Assembly: GCA_015847255.1 (NCBI GenBank)
Contig: JADLZK010008989.1
Span: 248,001 to 312,000 of the forward strand
DNA: 64,000 bases
Source: Hyparrhenia diplandra
Lineage: Eukaryota; Streptophyta; Magnoliopsida; Poales; Poaceae
Direction of reading: 5' to 3'
The notes under the pieces were generated by a model. The model saw only the letters and a program-made list of their open reading frames with translations, searched no databases and was not told the origin of the DNA. The position numbers and the translations under genes were made by a program. Each line of letters begins with the position of its first letter. Position 1 is the first letter of the stretch. Below are positions 34,155 to 47,406 of the stretch, one piece after another.

Positions 34155-35357
34155 CGTGCACGGTTCGCGGGGGACTCGCGGAGGAAGCGGTATTTTTTTT
34201 TTTTTTTCCGTTTCGCATTCAACGCTTCCGTGATCAGCGCTATCACAGTGGGATATTTTACGATTGACGTATAATCGGGTCCGGATATCATGCTTATCAT
34301 ATTTCGAATATAGATATGGAGAATTTTAATACAAATATAAAACAAATGTCTTGAATTCCAATTTCTATTCAAATATTTACTTAATTCAAATCAAAGCATA
34401 TATTTGTTAATTTGAACACACTTGAATAAAATTTTTGCTACTAATTGATTGATAAAAAAATCAACTAAATGTGGGTACACTTCTAATGATCATTAATATC
34501 AGATTAAAAAAAACCCTCTAAATATCAAAACCGTCTGCCAATTGAATACAATGCGCATAAGCATTTGCATGCACAGAATGAGAACTGCTTATTAAAAGAT
34601 TGGATTATCTAGTAACACATTTGGCAATGTGGCTCTATGTCAACCAAAATAACTAGCGGCAGCTAAGATAACGGAGGCTGGAACTGCATAAGGATGAGAT
34701 CATAGTCGCAGAGTCGGTGTTCCCCCTTGCCATGAGTTGCGCGTACTGATACTGGCTGTACACAGGAGAATTGCAGGTGGTCAAAAGTTGTGATTCATAC
34801 TCAACTTCAGAGATTAAGCCTCCAACCTATCTCCTTCGCTGCAGGACTATAAGCCAAAATCACTCAGTTGGCAATTACTAGTAGTTTGCAATTGCTGAGA
34901 TAGCACCATTGAGAGCTTCATTTCTGAAGATAAAACCGTTCCTGTGTTTCCATAATTGTCAGCAGCATAGGGGCATGAACATTGGAAACTGAACTTCAAG
35001 AATTGCGGCAGGCCTGTTGGAGAGGTCTGGGTCCAAACTGATGCAACAGCTTGTATTCTTGCTAATCTACAGTATGCAAATATCCACTTTCTTCTATGTA
35101 ATCGCCTAATCGAACTAGGATACAATGCATTTGTTGCAGGGCTTTGTATACACAGCACTAGCACTTGCAAAGATTAATCCCAGCCTGAATCATAGCCAGA
35201 AGTGATTTAATCCCCAAGGGACTTCAGTGACATGGGAGGGATTCACGCAATCCCTTCCCTCCCAAGATGAGTTCCCCTTGTGGATTGTTGTGGATTATAT
35301 CCCTGCTAACTAAATTTAACTTGTGGACTTCAATGTTGAGGTTGCCTAACAATAACT
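34155..35357. other. AT-rich sequence, no supported gene
   Basis: It opens with a poly(T) run at about 34193-34207. The rest is AT-rich with stops in all frames. The 107-codon minus frame at 34847-35170 is unrecognised. Confidence 0.45.
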
Positions 35358-37060
<1,703 letters not shown>

Positions 37061-37142
37061 TAATGAGTTGGGAGGATCGACGGACCTACAGGTCAGCTTG
37101 TGAAGGATAGTTTTACCCTCTCATCGTCGGATACATTTGTAG

Positions 37143-37210
37143 CGTCTGTTCGCACACGAGACACACGCCTACACACACACACACTCACACCTCGCACACA
37201 CACCACTGTA
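37143..37210. repeat. CA-rich low-complexity tract
   Basis: Runs of CACACA interrupted by single bases; short open frames over it are meaningless. Confidence 0.8.
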
Positions 37211-37271
37211 TACAACCGGGACCTACAACTATACAGATACCTGCAGGCGCGTCCTTCGAGATCACTAGAGT

Positions 37272-37959
37272 CATCCATGCTTTGACGGCGCACGTCGCGT
37301 CCCTTTGTGGCTCCACGGCGTTGAGAGGGGCAAGCGAGATTATTTAGGAACTACTGTTCACGGTGGGAAAATCTTGCGTCGATCCAGCCTCGAGCATAAG
37401 ACCGGTGGCTTCAAGCGGGAAGCATTCACCAACCGATTTGGAGCTCGGTCCCTTGTGAAAAGGATAGTTTTGGTACAAAGCCACCGCAGTTTGGCCATGA
37501 AAATGAAAGCGGCGAGGTTAAGGGTAACGGCCCACGAGGCCGGTCTCGGTTTCGCCTCTCGGTTTCAAGATATTAAATTTTAATATTAAATAGGTTCTCT
37601 CTTAATGCATAGTTTTATAGGTTCACGGGTCCCACAGTCTCTCTCTCATTGTATGGTTTAATTGTATAGTTCCATGGTGAAATGCTATTTCTATATCAAT
37701 GGGGGTTCACTACATTTCCAACGCATGTGAAGCAAGTGTCCAAAGGTTTCACCATGGTGAAACATTTTCCTTCTAGGCATTTAATGTAAAAGCAAAGTTT
37801 TTGTTGAATGTATATTTGCATTTAATGTGCATGATGTGGACATGTGGTCGTGACGGCAAAGGTTATTAAAGTAAACTTGTTTCGGCCCTATATTGTGATT
37901 TTTGTTTAGAAAAAAATGGAATGGAGCGTGCTAATACGTACATATAACGGGTGACACGG
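37272..37959. other. Unassigned sequence with an 18-bp perfect palindrome
   Basis: GTTTCACCATGGTGAAAC at 37746-37763 is its own reverse complement. A half-site-like 'ccatggtgaaat' occurs at 37673. No gene is supported. Confidence 0.5.
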
Positions 37960-39277
37960 GAGGCTCCCCCAAACCCTAAGCGCCGCCACTTCCCTCCCCT
38001 CCTCCGGTCGTGGTGCCGCCGGAGCTAGCCGCCCAACCGGCCCAGGATGGCGGCGTCGGGGCCCCATTCCTTCCTCTAGTGGCGAGTGCGCGGCGTACGG
38101 CCGGGCGGCTCCTCCCCACAAGAGTTGTGTGGGCTCGGTGAGAAGGGTCGCCGCGGCGTTAGCGGGGCTGGCCGGGGCCCGATGTGCGATGCAGGGCGCC
38201 CCGAGAGGCTCCTGTTCCTCGTCGTCCCCCAATCCTCAAGTCCTGACGCGGCTGGCGGCGGCTAAACTTTCGCCGACCGGTCTTTGAAGTTATCCCGATC
38301 GGTGCCTAGGTGGCGGATTCGAACCAGCGGCGGATCTACCGGCCCGGCGGCGGCGCATGTTGGCTGCCTCTGGCGGGCGGCGGCGATCCGGGGTTGGAGC
38401 TGGGTGGCACCTTCTTTGCCGCCCTCCCTCGGCGTGGCGCTACACGCTCGGCCATGGCTACCAATGTCGACCAAGGCTGCGATAGAGGTCAAGGCGGGGA
38501 GGAGTTGGCGAGGGATTGTCGTGTCGTATCCGGCGTCGGGTGCGGTGGCCCCGAGGGGGTGGTGCCCAAGGTGGTGGGGCGCGCCGCCTTGCTTGGCTGC
38601 GGCGGTCGCCGCGCGGCGCGGTGCATGTGTCATGGCGGCGGTGGTGGTCGGTTATGGCCTCGGCGGCGGTGGACGCCGGCGCGCCTGAGTAAGGCTTGTC
38701 CCTCGACCGCGTCGTCCGCCTTTCGGGTGGGTGGGTGGCGGCTGGTCGAGTTGTCGTGGCCAGTAGCGTCGGGACTATGGGAAAACCCGGCGGTGGCTGG
38801 CGGCGGCGGTGGTGAATAAATGCCGAGGTCAGGCTCATGTCTAGGCTCATGTCTAGATTGGGGGTATCTTGCAAAGCTCGGTGACGGCAATGCGAGGGCG
38901 TCGTTTTCCCTCTTATGGGCGTCGTGTTCTCCCGGCTTTATTCACGAGAAACCCCGGTCCATTCTTGGACGGCGGCGATGCGCAAGACGCCGTAACCTTC
39001 TTGAAGGCTTTTTGTGGATCTCGGTTCGGTCGCATAGTCTTGGGGCGGGAAGTGAGGTCGGAAGTCGGAGTCTGCTCTCTCACGTTATGCTTGAGTCGGG
39101 CGACGATGACCTGCCATGCCTATTGCTTCGGATTTCCGGTCTCTTTTCTTTGTTGGGTCGTCATTTACTTTGTTGTGTTGCGTGTGTAGGCTTCGCTACC
39201 ATGTTGGTTGCCTTGTACATATTTTGCTCTCTACTTATCAATCGAAGTCGGTAATACGGATCTCGGAAAAAAAATAT
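37960..39277 (+). mobile_element. Putative retroposon, GC-rich with A-rich tail
   Basis: The block starts near 'aaaccctaagcgccgcc', is GC-rich throughout, turns T-rich (tttgtacatattttgctctc) and ends 'ggatctcggaaaaaaaat' at about 39277. That profile, an 'aaaccctaa' 5' end and a terminal A run, fits a non-LTR retroposon or a retroposed transcript. No reverse transcriptase motif is present. Overlapping open frames in all six frames are GC-driven. Confidence 0.35.
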
Positions 39278-39589
39278 TTTGATAAAATTCTTTATTTGAC
39301 TAATAAGACTAGTTGTTCCCAATTTAGCATCTAAATTTCAGATCCTTCTTATCTGGTCTTGCTTGAATTTTTTTTTCCCAGACTAAGATTTCAGTAATTT
39401 TCTCACATGGAATTTCAGCAAATTCCCGTTGCCCCACCAGGAGATTTAGCGGTGCTTCCTCACATAACTAAAACAAGTGTCAAATAGGAAAGTATAACTA
39501 GAGATTGTGAGGGATAAGAACAAATTTAATTTTGGGTGTAAAATCAAAAAACAACAACATTATTTTCTTGTCAAATAGGAAAGTTTCTT

Positions 39590-39810
39590 GATTTGTGAAA
39601 TTCATTTCCTAGACCCTATTCCATCAGCATCAGTGCAAGATAATCAAGCAGGTTACCCAGTGACCGAACAACTATCTAGAACTACGACCAAGCTTAACAA
39701 TGTTATCAGCATGCCAGCGCCGCAACAAAAGGAAGACAAGCACAAATACTACAAGTCGGCACGAAGAAACGACGACGGCTATAGTACGAGGAGCTCCCAT
39801 GGGCTCAGAC
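39590..39810. repeat. Orphan copy of the histone H3 3' flank/3' UTR
   Basis: Shares with 42470-42660 the words 'cagtgcaagataa.caagcag', 'ggttacc', 'gacaagcacaaat.ctacaag' and 'ggcacgaag'. It does not continue into an H3 coding region but into the unrelated exon at 39811-40033. Confidence 0.65.
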
Positions 39811-40033
39811 AACATTGAGAGCAGGCTTTCCAACAGATTCTTCAGGGCAAACCACCCTTCATCACCAGGCTTCGGATTTGACTTCATCATGCCATCAGGA
39901 AGGTTGAGAGCTTTTGGTGACATCGAAAACTTCTAGGGGATCCACTCATCAGCATCAGCCTTCAGGATTGGCACCAAATGGGAAACAATGAATTGAACAA
40001 CCAATGTCTGCTTGATTTGAGTAAATTTATTTC
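39811..40033 (-). pseudogene. Unidentified exon fused to H3 3' flank
   Basis: On the minus strand, after an acceptor-like TTGCAG, the frame reads NKFTQIKQTLVVQFIVSHLV then PILKADADEWIP, a TAG where an Arg codon might be expected, then KFSMSPKALNLPDGMMKSNP and GDEGWFALKNLLESLLSMLS before running into H3-flank sequence. It looks like a terminal exon of a host gene carried here. I do not recognise the protein. The in-frame stop and missing partners make it a fragment. Confidence 0.42.
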
Positions 40034-40589
40034 CTGCAACCTGATCATACAAAACAGCATTATAGATCTACCTTACAATAAAATGATCGGTATTCAAGTA
40101 ATCATTAAGCTAAGTATATAACAAGATGTTTTTCATTAAATGTACTATATGGATGGATTATAGAAACACCTTACAATATCAAAATAAATGGTGTGCTAGA
40201 CTGCTAGTGCAAACTCGAAATAGATTTCTGTTGAATACATAGAAAACATGATCATCAACTTCCTGCATCTATTGGTGAACAAATATATTCAGAGGGGGAT
40301 TTCACCACTTACCACTTAGAAGATGCACTAAATAAAACATCCACTCCAGCTTAAAGGAAAGAATATTTGCTCCTCCTCTCTTGCTATGCTTGTTCATGTT
40401 CCTATAGTTTTTTCTTCCTCCATTCCAAACAACTCAAAATACTCATTCCTACGTTTTGAAATCTTATAGCTTTTTCACATTCTACTCCATCTTATTCCTG
40501 TGTTTTTTTCCCATTCCTTTGTTTTGTATTCCTTTATTTCAAACAGGCCCTAGAGGCTATATGCAAGGCAACTATTCGGTTCCCTTGAA
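40034..40589. other. AT-rich sequence, no gene
   Basis: Ends in a T/C-rich stretch with 'ccattccaaacaactc' and 'tttcaaacaggcccta', words common at the ends of grass MITEs; I could not define an element. Confidence 0.35.
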
Positions 40590-40702
40590 GGTGCTTTTCA
40601 TAAGGGGTAGGGTTTTGCGACACGTGTGTTCATAGGGGTGAGTGTCGCGTGCGTGTTGAGCGTCTGCGTTGTCTTGTGTAATCTCAAAAAAAAAAAAAAA
40701 AA
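40590..40702 (+). mobile_element. SINE-like 3' end with poly(A)
   Basis: 'gtgtgttcataggggtgagtg' followed by a G/T-rich 'gcgtgcgtgttgagcgtctg' and a long A run matches the 3' end shared by grass SINE/LINE families. The pol III promoter part is not evident, so it may be truncated. Confidence 0.5.
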
Positions 40703-40799
40703 AGATAAGGCAGTGAAGTTGACTCTTGTTGGCGGCCAAATTTGAAAAAAAAAAAAAAGATAAGGCAGTGAAGTTGACTCTTGTTGGCGGCCAAATTTG
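40686..40799. repeat. Tandem duplication of the poly(A)-adjacent segment
   Basis: 40686-40744 and 40745-40799 each consist of an A run plus 'gataaggcagtgaagttgac' and the same following bases to 'ccaaatttg'. The copies differ only in A-run length, so the event is recent or occurred during assembly. Confidence 0.92.
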
Positions 40800-41019
40800 C
40801 CTATGGGCTATGGCAAACGCACGAGGGCATTTGTCGATCTAGTAAAGCTATCGTGCCAGTAGCTATTCCTATGACCAGTGGCTTGTACTCCTATGTTGCA
40901 TCTTTGCATTGCATGCTCACTATGTGGCTGATGAGAAACATAAAACAATTATTATTCCTTGATCGCTGTGTTCATAGATTTAGCACTGTGAAAAATTCCT
41001 AAATATCTTTTATCATTGT

Positions 41020-42540
41020 GTTCATATATAGATTTGCAAAATGGAATCATTTGACTATGCTATCTAGTATTTATGTTTGAGTTTGGATTGGACAATCCAA
41101 ATCAAGGCCATCAGGCTCCAACGATAGCAGTGTATCCAGCAGAGACTTCCCTCACCCTTGTTTACCATCTGTCATAAGTGACATTTCCCTGTTTGATTTT
41201 GTCAGGTTTCCTTCAGCATCTGCAAGTGTTGGCATGCTGCTAGAATCATTGAAATCAGCAGTTGAGGCACATAGATGTGCATCTAGTAGCACCTCTACTC
41301 TATATGCGCCAAACATGCTAATGAAACGAATAAATTCAGATATTAGCAGGAATCATGTCTGAAAATCACTAGGATTTAGGAAGTGCTAAACAATGGTTTG
41401 TTCAGGGTAATGGTTGCCTGAATGTCAAGTTGCATGAAATTAAACAAGGATAAAATGCTGCTTACTCTAGAATAGTACAACTAATAATATAGCACACATA
41501 TTCAGTGTAATGAAAGGTACTCGAAGATTGAACACAGTAAAGGCATGTTCAGTTAATCCCCATTCCAACCAAATTGGACAGGATCTAAAGGGATCAGAAG
41601 CATATTGGACAAGATATAAAGACATGCTGCTTACTCTACCACTTGAGATTCAATTCCCTAATAATGGGGTAGTAACCGAACAAGCTAATGGGACTTAGGG
41701 ATTTCAATACCAAATTCCATTTCCATTAAGATCAGAACACAATTACATCAGAAACAGTGCAAGATAAACAAGCAGGTTACCTAGCTAACAAACAACTCAT
41801 AACTATTTAATGATTCGATGTGACATGAATTTTAGAATTTCAAGCCAAATTCTGGTGATCTAAACAAAGCCATCATTGTGTTCATAGATTTGCAAAATGG
41901 AATCATTTGACTTTGTATCTATTTATGTTCAAGTTTGGATTGGACAATCCAAATCAAGGCCATCAGGCTCCAACAATAGCAGTTTATCCAGCAGAGACTT
42001 CCCATCTGTCCTAGGTGACATTTCCCTGCTTGATTTTGTCAGGTTTCCCTTCACCATTGTGCCAAACTGATACTAACTGCCAAATGTTGACATGCTGCTA
42101 GAATCACTGAAGTCTGCTGATGAGACCCGTAGATGTGCATCTAGTTATATGCACCAAACATGCTAATGAAACAAACAGATTCAGATATTAATAGGAATCA
42201 TGTCTGAAAATCACTGGCGTTCAGGTAGTGCAAAATAATGGTTTGTTCAGGGTAATGGTTGTCTGAATGTCAAGTAACATGAAATTAAACAAAGAATAGT
42301 ACAACTAATATAACACAGTAAAAGTGTTCAGTTAATCCCCATTCCATCCAAATTGAAGAGATTCAATCCCCTCAAAATGGGTAGTAACGAACAAACTGAT
42401 AGGGTAGTAACCGAACAAGCTAATGGGACTTAGGGATTTCAATACCAAATTCCATTTGCATTAAGATAAACAGAACGCCATTACATCAGCACCAGTGCAA
42501 GATAAACAAGCAGGTTACCTAGCTAACTAACAACTCTACG
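41020..42540. repeat. Direct duplication, about 0.7 kb units, H3 3' flank
   Basis: 41020-41800 and 41876-42540 share the same series of blocks: 'agatttgcaaaatggaatca', 'tttggattggacaatccaaa', 'tccagcagagacttccc', 'gataaacaagcaggttacct'. Indels of tens of bases separate them. The second copy ends at the intact H3 gene; the first has none. Confidence 0.85.
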
Positions 42541-42669
42541 AACAAGCATCACGTTACCAACTTGCCAGAGCCACCAGAAGGAAACCAGGACAAGCACAAA
42601 TCCTACAAGTAGGCACGAAGCAGCAACGCCGACAGGACGGCTTCAGTAGGACGAGCACGAACGCCTAGC

Positions 42670-43080
42670 TCAGGCCCTCTCGCCCCTGATGCGGCGCGCA
42701 AGCTGGATGTCCTTGGGCATGATGGTGACGCGCTTGGCGTGGATGGCGCAGAGGTTGGTGTCCTCGAAGAGACCCACGAGGTAGGCCTCGGCGGCCTCCT
42801 GCAGCGCGGCGACGGCGGAGGACTGGAAGCGGAGGTCCGTCTTGAAGTCCTGCGCGATCTCGCGGACGAGGCGCTGGAAGGGGAGCTTGCGGATGAGCAG
42901 CTCCGTGCTCTTCTGGTACTTGCGGATCTCACGGAGCGCGACGGTGCCGGGCCTGAAGCGGTGCGGCTTCTTCACGCCGCCAGTGGCCGGCGCCGACTTG
43001 CGCGCCGCCTTGGTGGCCAGCTGCTTGCGGGGCGCCTTGCCGCCCGTCGACTTGCGCGCCGTCTGCTTCGTGCGGGCCAT
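42670..43080 (-). CDS. Histone H3.1 (canonical, replication-type)
   Basis: A complete intronless frame of 136 codons. The product is the nucleosome core histone H3, which pairs with H4 and wraps DNA in chromatin. The tail [20 protein letters not shown] is intact, with K4, K9, K14 and K27. Numbered without Met, A31, F41, S87 and A90 mark plant H3.1 rather than H3.3 (T31, Y41, H87, L90). The C-terminus RRIRGERA is normal. GC-rich codons are as usual for grass histones. It lies on the minus strand 5.9 kb from a frameshifted paralogue in the same orientation. Upstream are a TATA-like box, a perfect histone octamer and a CCAAT box, which suggest S-phase expression. The start is the only sensible Met. 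Confidence 0.97.
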
Positions 43081-43200
43081 CGGAGGCGTTGGTGTTGGGG
43101 CGCGGAGGTCGACGGCGAGCCGGAGGTGGCGGCGGTGGAAGCGCAGAGGAGTTGATTTGCTGGTGGATTTGCGAGTGATGTGGGGAGGTGGGATGGGATG

Positions 43201-43211
43201 GGTATTTATTT
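43201..43211 (-). promoter_or_regulatory. TATA-like box of H3.1
   Basis: Minus strand AAATAAATACC, about 125 bases upstream of the ATG. Confidence 0.5.
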
Positions 43212-43316
43212 GCGGAGGGAGCCGGGAACTTTTTTGGGGATGGGCGGATTGGGCGCGGTGACGGAGTGGCCGTTGGATGGAGATGGACGGCGCCGATGAG
43301 GTGGTGGTGGAGGGAC

Positions 43317-43324
43317 GATCCGCG
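43317..43324 (-). promoter_or_regulatory. Plant histone octamer CGCGGATC
   Basis: Perfect CGCGGATC on the minus strand (GATCCGCG on plus), the conserved octamer of plant histone promoters linked to S-phase and meristem expression. Confidence 0.75.
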
Positions 43325-43346
43325 TGATGGGTGGTGCTGGGCTCCT

Positions 43347-43351
43347 ATTGG
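43347..43351 (-). promoter_or_regulatory. CCAAT box of H3.1
   Basis: CCAAT on the minus strand within CTCCTATTGGCT (plus). The same context is kept at 37052-37056 in the other H3 copy. Confidence 0.55.
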
Positions 43352-43540
43352 CTGGGGCTGATTTGGGAGGATTGGAGGGCCTACCGGTCAGTGGTACAAA
43401 TGGTTTTCGGCTTCTTTTGAAAGCCACGCCACCTCGCCAATTTGGTTTTAGCCGGGAAGCGCGCCTGTGAAAAGTGAAAACGTGAAAATGAGACTGGCGG
43501 GACGTGAGCTGACTGCGTAAATGAAAAAAAAAAAAAACTA

Positions 43541-43800
43541 CTCCTCGTAAAAAAAAAAAAAAAAATGTAACTGAGAATCGTGCGGTCAACTAAACTAAAG
43601 TTTGACCAAGTTTATACTAATTAATATTAATATTTTTTGTATCAAACAAAATGTATTACAAAAAATATATTCTATCACGAATCTATTGATATTAATTTTG
43701 TATTATAAGTGTTACTAATCTTTTATATAAATTTAGTCAAAGTGGGAATCGATTAACTTCTAGAACAGAGAATTTGCATGTTTTTTGGGACGTAGAGAGT
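43541..43800. mobile_element. Stowaway-like MITE, about 260 bp
   Basis: Left end CTCCTCGTAAAAA, right end TTTTTTGGGACGTAGAGAG, with the 'aaagtttgaccaagtttata' interior common in grass Stowaway elements. The TA at the left end is clear, the right TA is not. It lies about 200 bases beyond the H3.1 promoter boxes. Confidence 0.65.
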
Positions 43801-44700
43801 GCAAAAGTTTTTTTTTTTTTAAGATTACACGGTAATATAACAGACACCCAACACACATACGTAGTAGTACTAGATTACGGGGATATTTGGGGTGTGTTTG
43901 ATTTTTGGGCTCTGCATGGCCTGGCTTCTTTGAGATACCCACTCTTATTTGACACTTAGCTATGTTCATCTTAGCCATGATAGATTGGGATTGTGTTTGA
44001 TTTTGTCGTACAAATTGCTAGGGCGACCTTGCATCTAGAATATTGTGATTTCTACGGTTGGCATTCCCTCGAGCACCCACCATGCGTTGGCCACACCTGC
44101 GCCTCGGCGAGCAAGCCACCCCGCAGATCTTGTTGTGAGCTTGCTCGGCTTTTCGCCCCTCCTTCTCTCGGGCGCTCGCTCAGCTGCGAGTGTGGCTCCA
44201 TTGACGTAGATGGGCTTTGGATGCCATGGGCGAGCCGGTAATGGCGCGGGCGGGCGCCTCCGACGGCCGTGGCGCCAACACCCATCGTGAATTCCGACAC
44301 CGCGGATACGCCTTCGCCCGAGCACCGTGGTCGCGAGCTCACTGCCGTGGGAGGGGAAGCGGCGCGGGACCTTCGTTGCGGATTGCGTAACGAGCTCCGT
44401 CATGGTTGGCGGCGGCGGCAGCGTCGTCGACAAGGGCGGGGAGGTGTGGTGCCTCGTGGTCCCCGGAGGCGGGCGCGGGCGAGGGCGGAGATGACGGTGG
44501 ACGAAGAAGGTGAGGAGAGGGGAAAGGGCTTGTTGGAGGGAGGTGAGCCTGCACAGGTGATAGGATGCATCGGAGGAGGATTGCGCTGAGCTCCAAACAA
44601 GCCTGGCTCCCAGAAAACGAATCCCAAGGAGCATATGGCCACATGCAAGAGAGAAGAAGGAAATTTGCACGGGCTATTTCTCACTATGACTTTACCCTAA
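43801..44700. other. Unassigned; GC-rich core with AT-rich ends
   Basis: The 211-codon minus frame 44035-44670 overlaps other long frames and shows no motif. A long T run lies near 43809. The words 'ggtgtgtttgatttt' and 'gattgtgtttgattttg' at 43892 and 43990 are repeated. It may be a MITE or Pack-type element but I cannot set ends. Confidence 0.35.
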
Positions 44701-45540
44701 TCTTTTTAAAAAAAAAAATATTCTATGTCAATACAGTAACTACCCAAAAAACACCAAAAGCATGTCATTTCTGATTGATCAATCACTACGGATAAATCCA
44801 AATGTACGTTGTTAGACTTAGAATTTATTTAAAAATACAAAATCTGTCCTCGTTGTAGCTCATTTTAGTGCAGCGTTGTTTTGAAAATATTGAAATGGGG
44901 ACATGCTTATTATCTTTTGTTTCGAAGTACCATCCTGTGAGTTGTGACTGTCACGGATAATGTTGGATGAGAAACCATACAACTTGATTTCTATTGTTTC
45001 TACAAAATTGTGCCATGAAATTGGGATTTGTAGTTATAAACGCTATAGAACTAACTTGGTATGATACCGAGTGATTCAAAGCTTGATGGTTTATAGAGTT
45101 TTTTTATTCCAGCGCTTGCTTTATTGCTATGTCGGATATCGTACCCTATCTATGAGTAGCTTTTTATTAATTCCTAGTATGAAGATATTTAATGGGATAC
45201 ATCAAACAAGCATATCGAGTGGCTCATGTGTGGTATTTGAAAGTTCATCATTATATTGTGAATTTTTAGATAAACTCCTTAAGAAGTTGGAGTGCCTAGA
45301 ATATAGTTGTTCTCTTTTGCTAGGTCCGATGTTAAAAACCCCACTTATGATTAGATAGTTTATTTGAAGATGAAATTTCATGTTGTAACCACAATATCTC
45401 TCCCTTTATTTCCATCCAAGCTTTGCAACCTTTCCCAAAAAAAAAACTATATGTGTCCGTTTATGGACATGAGGCTGTTCGGTTGCCCTTCCTGGCAACA
45501 AGGCTTATGTAACAGTATGTATCTTCTGTTGATACAATAC
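44701..45540. other. AT-rich sequence, no supported gene
   Basis: Only short frames. 'acttggtatgataccgagtg' near 45054 is an imperfect palindrome. Confidence 0.45.
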
Positions 45541-46619
45541 AATGACCCTAAATACTACTTTGTGCATGCGCAGGCGTTTGGGCTGCGGCCTGCACACCAC
45601 TCGCGGTCGTCTGATCTTCCCGTTGCCGATACGGCCATCCGATGCGTGTGTGAGTGGGGTGACTGGAAACAGGGGAATACGTTGGGCCTCACTCCCGTCA
45701 TTTTCTCCCCTCATCTCTCCCCTATCCCAGACTATAGACACATTACGAGAGCGCCGCCGCCGCACAGACCACGCACACCTCCAGTGGCTGCTAAGCCAGC
45801 ACTCCCTGACGGCCAGCGACGCCGCAACCCATCTTCGACGGATGCACAGGCGTCGCCCCCTCCCGGTTGCCGCGGAGGCCCATTTCGACAGTTGTTGGTG
45901 CCCTCCGCTGCGTCCGTACGCTCCCTCCCGGCGGCCCTGTGACCCATCTCTGACGGCCGTGCAGGCGCCCCGGCGACCGCTCGTGAGCCCAAGGGACCTC
46001 TCGTCCTCTCCCCGGCGACAACGCCCCCTTTCCCCTTTCTCATGTGTTCGTTCTTCTTACCAGTTTGGATGCATTGTTCTAACCCTACAAGTTATGGTTG
46101 GAGGATTTCGCCTATACAAATTTGTGGCGGATCTACCATTGCAGGTGTAGAATTGGTCATTTAGAGTTGGCAACCGAGCTATCCTCTACTACAGAGGTTT
46201 TGAATCTCCTACTACAGTTGCAGTGGTGAGTTTATTTTGGTCTATCTCAGACCTAATTTGTGCACAGCTTGCTTGAATTTAGTTGATTTATATTTGCGCT
46301 ATCTCATACTACAGTACAGTGTGCACTATGTATTAGGTATGTTCATAGTTTTTTTAACTACATATGTGCTTTTGACATCTCTGCATGCTTTTTTCAAGAA
46401 CAATACACTGATTAGATGGATCTATGTACATGTTGCTTGCTACCTGTGTTTAGTGTGCTGTTGTACCAAATTCTACTTGTTTTGTTGACGCTATCTGCCA
46501 CATTGTAATCCTTAAATTTAATTTTTATAGGGTACACTACCTATCACTATAGGGCAACATAGAATCCATTGGAAGAAGAACTACTTTTGTTTCTTCAATT
46601 GAATATTGGTTATGTTATG
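45541..46619. other. GC-rich then AT-rich sequence, no supported gene
   Basis: Between 45570 and 46030 the sequence is GC-rich and all frames are loosely open (for example 45542-46150, 202 codons), with Pro/Arg/Ser-rich composition and no motif. It resembles a GC-rich 5' leader captured by a transposon. The remainder is AT-rich. Confidence 0.35.
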
Positions 46620-46898
46620 AACGTTGATGTGTTGAGGGGATTGAGGAAGAAGAAAGGGCAGGGGCGGTGGTTAGGGCTATAGGGTCGCTAGGAAACGCCC
46701 GGTCAAGGGGCTTTTGCCCACGGCTGCCAAGAGAGAAGGAAGTTTCTTCTAATCTCTTGTCTGATTATAGATTGATGCATCTCCTCTCATTAAATAGAGA
46801 GGACTTACTTGACCCCTAAGCAATGAGAATGACTAATTAACCCTAACACTAAGAGGCCATGGCCCAATAGGCCCATGGCGCACTCCTCTAACACTACA
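46620..46898 (-). repeat. Possible short LTR, minus orientation
   Basis: On the minus strand it begins TGTTAGAGGAGTGCGCC, preceded by a G-rich CTAGGTGGGGTGTAG like a polypurine tract. The lower end near 46620 is not fixed. No partner LTR is seen. Confidence 0.3.
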
Positions 46899-47283
46899 CC
46901 CCACCTAGACAAGCAGCTTGTCCGCGAGCTGCAACCTAAACAACTCATGAGGATAACTCGACTCGACACAAACCTAACACCTAAAACAAGCCTTTTACAT
47001 CTCGGCTTATTTTATTATTCTCAACATGAAATGAGTAAGGACTCTTAATTTTGACTCCTGAAGATAACGCGGCCAACCTCCGCCTTCGACGACTGCACGT
47101 GTGTAGCCACCGGGTCCCATGGAGACCATTAGAGCGAGAAGGGTGAGTGGGTACGACCACCATGAATTAGTCGGGACTGCGGCCGGCCGGAGGCGACCTC
47201 GCGGCGGCCGGTAGTGGAAAGCGGTGGCACGAGGCATTGCGTCGCCGCCCGGTGACATAGAGGAAAATGCCTCCCCTACGGCC
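46899..47283. other. Unassigned, possibly internal sequence of an LTR element
   Basis: Adjacent to the possible polypurine tract. The minus-strand frames at 46981-47258 show no motif I recognise. Confidence 0.3.
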
Positions 47284-47406
47284 GCTTAGGTAGCTTCACC
47301 AAAATGTGCGGCCAACAACAGCTTAATGATTTATTATACCATAACCTAGCATGTCACACAAGATTAAGCTGTTGGCCACACATTTTGGTGGAGAAGCTAC
47401 CTAAGC
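47284..47406. repeat. Long near-perfect hairpin (about 42-bp stem, 36-nt loop)
   Basis: The left arm 47284-47326 (gcttaggtagcttc...gcttaat) pairs with the right arm 47363-47406 (attaagctgttggccacaca...). There is one C/T difference (a G-U pair on one strand) and two three-base bulges. The form fits a miRNA-type foldback or a short MITE. No flanking duplication stood out. Confidence 0.85.

Noticed and set aside
37143..37210. Open frames in the CA-rich tract
   Set aside because: Low-complexity sequence gives open frames on both strands.
42739..43261. Two plus-strand frames of about 139 codons over histone H3
   Set aside because: They are antisense shadows of the GC-rich H3 gene.
45054..45075. 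Imperfect palindrome 'acttggtatgataccgagtg'
   Set aside because: Too short and isolated to assign as a site; likely chance.
45364..46150. Open frames of about 190-200 codons
   Set aside because: They overlap each other in different frames in GC-rich sequence with no recognisable motif.
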